A program made the translations under genes and the position numbers. Under the pieces are notes generated by a model that worked only from the letters and a program-made list of their open reading frames with translations, did not search any database and was not told the origin of the DNA. From NCBI GenBank assembly GCA_950295325.1, contig OX485805.1:8058501-8122500 (forward strand): a stretch of DNA of 64,000 nucleotides, in the 5' to 3' direction. Origin of the DNA: Polytrichum commune (Eukaryota > Streptophyta > Polytrichopsida > Polytrichales > Polytrichaceae). Of the stretch, positions 60,291-64,000 are shown one piece after another. Positions within the stretch are counted from its first letter, which is position 1; each line of letters starts with the position of its first letter.

Positions 60291-60910
60291 CACGATATTC
60301 AATATTTTGAGAGAGTGGGATCCTCTCAAAATAATATTGGCCATTTGGACACCTAAAAGTCATGTGAGGTTGATAAATACTAGATTATACTTCAAACGTG
60401 TAGTTTCCATTAAAATGAGAGTATGTTAAGCTGGGAAATTGACTCATTTAGGTTGAGTCGACCTAAATGAGGACAATATTTTGTCAATTTAAGTTGAGTC
60501 GACCTAAATGAGGACATTATGTTGTCAATTTAGGTTGAGTCAACCTAAATGAGGACAATTATGTTAGTCAATGTAGGTTGAGTCGACCTAAATGAGGACA
60601 ATATGTTAGTCAATTTAGGTTGAGTCGCCCTAAATGAGGACAATATGTTAGTCAGTTTAGGTTGAGGCGACCTAAATGAGGACAATATGTTAGTCAATTT
60701 AGCTTGAGTCGACCTAAATGAGTCGATTTTCCAGCTTAACATACTCTCATTTTAATGGAAACTACAGCGGAATTTACGGCGGAAAATCAAATGTTATTTT
60801 TTTACTTGTACTCTACAACTTTCCAGTGGTTTTCATTTCATTCTTGGATTAATAGTTTGCTTTATGTACTCTCAATTCACTGGAAAACTCTCATTTTAAT
60901 GAATATTGTG
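60291..60910. mobile_element. 620-bp insertion inside the third Harbinger transposase
   Basis: CACGATATTCAATATTTTG, followed by AGAG, at 60291-60313 and the inverse of 60888-60910 match at 18 of 23 positions and bracket the DNA that splits the transposase. The interior holds the inverted-repeat-flanked tandem array at 60400-60765. No target duplication was certain and there is no coding capacity. Confidence 0.5.
60400..60765. repeat. Tandem array of a near-palindromic 42-bp unit, inside inverted arms
   Basis: About 6.7 copies of a 41-43-base unit containing GGTTGAGTCGACCTAAATGA and GGACAATATGTTAGTCAATT. The core TTTAGGTTGAGTCGACCTAAA is close to a perfect palindrome. The array is bounded by inverse arms of about 52 bases starting GTAGTTTCCATTAAAATGAG. 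Confidence 0.85.
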
Positions 60911-61269
60911 TTACATGTGCAATTTGTAATCTACTCAAAGTAATCGTCACTTGAACAAACAGAATTGCGCAATCGCAAAAAATGACACTTATGCATCATG
61001 TAAACCTCGCAAAAGGAGGCAACATAAAAAATGGGTGTTTATGAGAAATAATCATTGTAAAGCAATTCAACATGAAACAATGCAAACCTATCTTTGTTTG
61101 GTTTTCTACCTGGTCGGCTACCACCCCTTTGAACAAGTTCATCATCTAAAGAATCTATATGGTTCATGTACACTAGTTGGTTCTTAATATATTCTTCTTC
61201 CTCATCATCTTCGAGATTGTCCCTAATACGCTGGTTACAAGCCCTCCACTATGTAGACATTATAACAAC

Positions 61270-64000
61270 TCCCACAAAGGTCCTATCAACAAAGTTCCAC
61301 CATAAGAAAAAGAAAAAGACCCTAAAAGATCTAAAACATTTGAGAATGGAAATAGGAATCGATGACGGATGGTAGAAATCTATACGGCAACCTTAAACAC
61401 AAAACCTCAAACCCCAACCAATAATTGAGGAACAAATGATGCGTCCATAATAGAGCTTTGATAGCATCTAATTATTCAAATGATATGTGATCATGCCATT
61501 CATGCGCACGGTTCTCTTGAAATAATTACACCAAATCCAATGATACCAATAAACCAATCGTGTGACCTTGACAACATATGTAGGATTTTGTGGATTCATC
61601 TTAATTAACTGTTCGAAGGGTCCAATAATTCCAACATAGATATACTAGATGCACCGACAACTCAGTGGTATGTGGATAAGTATAAGAATAATGAAGATAT
61701 AAGAACAACCATCAAAAAAACATATATGGTAACATGGATTGGATTTGCTAATTATCTCGTACTAGTTTAGTATTTTATTTCATTTCTAGGCAGGGCATCC
61801 GGGCAGGGCGTAAACCGGGCAGGGTGTACATCGAGCGGGGGTTGGCCACGGGCCGGGTCCATCGGTATACAATACCGGGACTGATGGGTCTCGGGCTTGG
61901 GGTGGGCATCCATCGCCCCTAAGGGCGCAGGCCAACAACTCCTCGAGCTTCTCACTACACACACAAGCACAAAGATCGCATTGTTTTGCGAAGGACACCA
62001 CTTTCATGGCCATCTCTCGAAGAGCAGAATGCGTTAGAATGAATCCGACGGACGCAGGAATCAGAAAGGTGTACACTGCAACGGCCAGAAAATGGAACAG
62101 AAAGAGACTCTAAAGCACTGTATGTCATGGAGACAATGCTGCATGCGTGGCACACTACACAGCGTAGGTCAAACTGCAATGCAGTTAAAGATTTCCCAGA
62201 TTTCATATCTACCATTTTTCTCATGATCTCCATCAACCTTCGCAGTGGCGTCAAGGACCGCATACACCATATCGTCAGGAAGAGTTCAAAATGCAGCAGG
62301 GTATGTAAGCCTGAATGTTTTGGAAGTGAAGTCACGCAGCCGGGTGCTGAGCATAGAGCGAACTATTCTTTCGCCTTTTACTAAAGAATACGGTGCGCTG
62401 GGTACACGTACCGGCATACCCTGTTTTTTGGACTGCCCCTCAGGGGACCCAACCAAAGAAGATCAAATTGGAGGGGTAGTTGTTACCCGGACGTGGAGCA
62501 TTATTAGTTGCAGGTTGGGCAAAGTAGTTGTTGATCGCACTAATACAATGTGTGTAGCACTTAAATACAAGTGATACAATGAAGCACTTCAAGTAACAAT
62601 TCGTGTCGCTACAATTCGTCCATCTGGTAATGTGTATCAATTGTTGGCAATGCTTAGACTTTATGCAGTTGGGACGGATGATACAGTCATGAGCAAGCAT
62701 CTGCTACGTAGTCATGGTTGCTGAGCAGAAATTGGCCTGACCTATCTTTTGGATGCAGAAATTATGCTTCAATTGATTGGATTCCGGGGCCAGGAATTCA
62801 AGTTTTCTCACTGATAATTATTCAGAAGAAATTAACCTCATTGACAAGTAATTTTGGAGCAGGAAGTCTGTGGATAAAGAATCCCACCACTCGGTGGCCT
62901 GTTATGTAGATTTTGTTCACTCCCTAGATTAGTAACACATTCAGGGCAGCTGAAGGTGGTCTTCGAAGTGAGTGCACACCAGGAAGGATTACATGCAGAT
63001 GGATTTCACGACAGCAATGAGAGGAATTTTCACAATGAAGTCGGCCCTCAGGTGCAAGGATTCATGCCGAAGCCTGGAAATCTATATATGGTGCCTAGAT
63101 CCGATTCGGGTAATGAATGAGAGAATCCATGTAAGTCACGGCATTTGTAGAGTAGATCGAGTTGGCATGCATCCCGCACCAACTTCTCACCAGCACCGAG
63201 TGAGTCCTGACTTGTCCCAGTTAACTGAGTCCAGATCAAGAGGATGCCCCTCACCTACATCACACCCCTCTTTCTTAGCATCCGCTATGCCGGACCTTCC
63301 AAAGTCGTTTATAAACCCAAAAAAACTGCGAAATGTAAACATTCTTGCTATTACACCCCCCCCCCCCCCCCCCCCCCCGCGCGTGCAAAGATCACCGTAG
63401 AGCAGATGATGAGGTCATACAGCCTTGATACCCCTCTTGAGTACTCCAAGGAAACCGGGGATCGTTTATTGGGTAGACAAGATTAACGCTATCCACAGGC
63501 AGAGTTTGCAAATCAATGTTTGGAGGTCAAAACGATGTAGTTTTGAAGTATTTTCGTCTTTGTGCACTCTGCACTAATTCTATCCGTGTGAGATTACAGA
63601 TGAGGGCTCTAGCATGGATTCAAATCACATGATCGTGTGTACCGATAGTATTGACTTGCCTATAGCTACATGAAGTCTTAATCCAACCAATTATCGCTTT
63701 GCGGTGCCGAGAGGTTCTTCTGAGATGTCTTGCAAACGAGTATCCATTTGGCGCCCTGCATGGAGGTGTCCTGTCAAGGTTCTCATTGGAGTGGAGGCTG
63801 CAGCTTCATGCCCATAAGGTTTGCAGCGGTATTCAGCAATTCACAGTCATAGAAGCCCCGAGATTGAGTTCGACGTTTATCTTTGCACTTGGGGCAATGA
63901 CGCAGTTAATGAGGTGAAACCGAGACGCGTCAATTGCTGGTTGAAAACTATTTCCAACCCCCCTGCGGTGCCCGCATGGGCGCCCCAGAATTTCTGGAAG
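61270..64000. other. Right end of window, no gene recognised
   Basis: 61790-61930 is GC-rich with GGGCAGGG words. On the minus strand, acceptor-like sites at about 62172 (TGCATTGCAG) and 62073 (CGTTGCAG) are followed by open stretches (for example GFILTHSALREMAMKVVSFA) that could be exons of an unknown gene; support is weak. On the plus strand near 63380-63486, ITVEQMMRSYSLDTPLEYSK is open after a C23 run. Nothing matches a family I know. Confidence 0.35.
63356..63378. repeat. Poly-C run (23)
   Basis: Uninterrupted run of C, followed by GCGCGTGC. Confidence 0.9.

Larger units (their letters stand above)
59460..61260 (-). pseudogene. Third PIF/Harbinger DDE transposase, decayed and interrupted
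   Basis: On the minus strand from an ATG at 61260 (with a TAG three codons on) the N-terminus reads RDNLEDDEEEEYIKNQ and GGSRPGRKPNKDRF, typical of plant PIF/Harbinger transposases, then LRLRNSVCSSDDYFE at about 60945. The frame then breaks for about 650 bases and resumes with KKTTVAMSMLSLGTLAKAQE at about 60255. The block holding the first catalytic Asp appears deleted. RRDNDLNILDRSPLVW (second Asp), YYLFADGIYLK, KDVERCF (Glu), MADVMCTCIIMH and a C-terminal IIEDEVDEDLLV follow with several stops and shifts. It resembles the nuclease at 8489 (MLSLG, DVERCFGVLQ) much more than the one at 20701. It faces the ORF1 at 56145. Confidence 0.85.

Noticed and set aside
61786-62335. Overlapping minus-strand frames near the right edge as a confirmed gene
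   Set aside because: Weak splice context only; listed as a low-interest observation and not as a gene.
1-64000. tRNA, rRNA, CRISPR array, bacterial-style operons and LTR retrotransposons
   Set aside because: No cloverleaf with a GGTTCRANYCC arm, no regular spacer array, no ribosome-binding-site-led gene runs, and no reverse transcriptase or integrase motifs were seen. By-eye search can miss small RNA genes.

Overview
The window looks like nuclear DNA from a land plant or close streptophyte relative. Genes are split by many GT-AG introns, and the three recognisable host genes are plant families: an AFC-type LAMMER kinase, a protein kinase-PP2C fusion of the kind known from Arabidopsis (At2g40860 type), and a GT34-like glycosyltransferase. 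Most of the remaining DNA is decayed class II transposons and short dispersed repeats. The lineage cannot be fixed by eye.

Layout. 270-3767 (+): the 3' eight exons of the LAMMER kinase; the 5' part lies outside the window. 3.8-8.25 kb: AT-rich intergenic DNA. 8253-19082: a 10.8-kb PIF/Harbinger element with matching ends and a TAA target duplication. Its transposase relic (+) and an intact Myb/trihelix-like gene (-) face each other. Between them lie a MULE transposase relic, an unrecognised multi-exon gene facing it, an exon fragment of an ABC1/UbiB-type kinase gene, and a hAT-like MITE. 19147-21650: a second Harbinger gene pair (trihelix gene + and DDE gene -), also convergent and lightly broken. 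23902-32598 (+): the complete 12-exon kinase-PP2C gene. 37823-39586 (-): the two-exon GT34-like gene, followed downstream by a decaying tandem array of its own last exon. 41.5-54.7 kb: intergenic DNA with tandem duplications, dispersed repeats and a perfect 94-bp inverted-repeat element at 51717-52075. 54739-55508 (+): a proline-rich, extensin-like reading frame whose signal-peptide start is in another frame. 56145-61260: a third convergent Harbinger pair; its transposase relic is interrupted by a 620-bp insertion holding a tandem array of a near-palindromic 42-bp unit. 61.3-64 kb: no gene recognised.

How the parts work together. The LAMMER kinase would phosphorylate SR splicing factors. The kinase-PP2C protein carries opposing signalling activities in one chain. 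The GT34-like enzyme is probably a Golgi type II membrane protein. The transposon genes form modular two-gene units (DNA-binding ORF1 facing a DDE nuclease). The most unusual object is the 8.25-19.1 kb composite, where a MULE with an unknown facing gene and a captured host exon appears to sit inside a Harbinger element.
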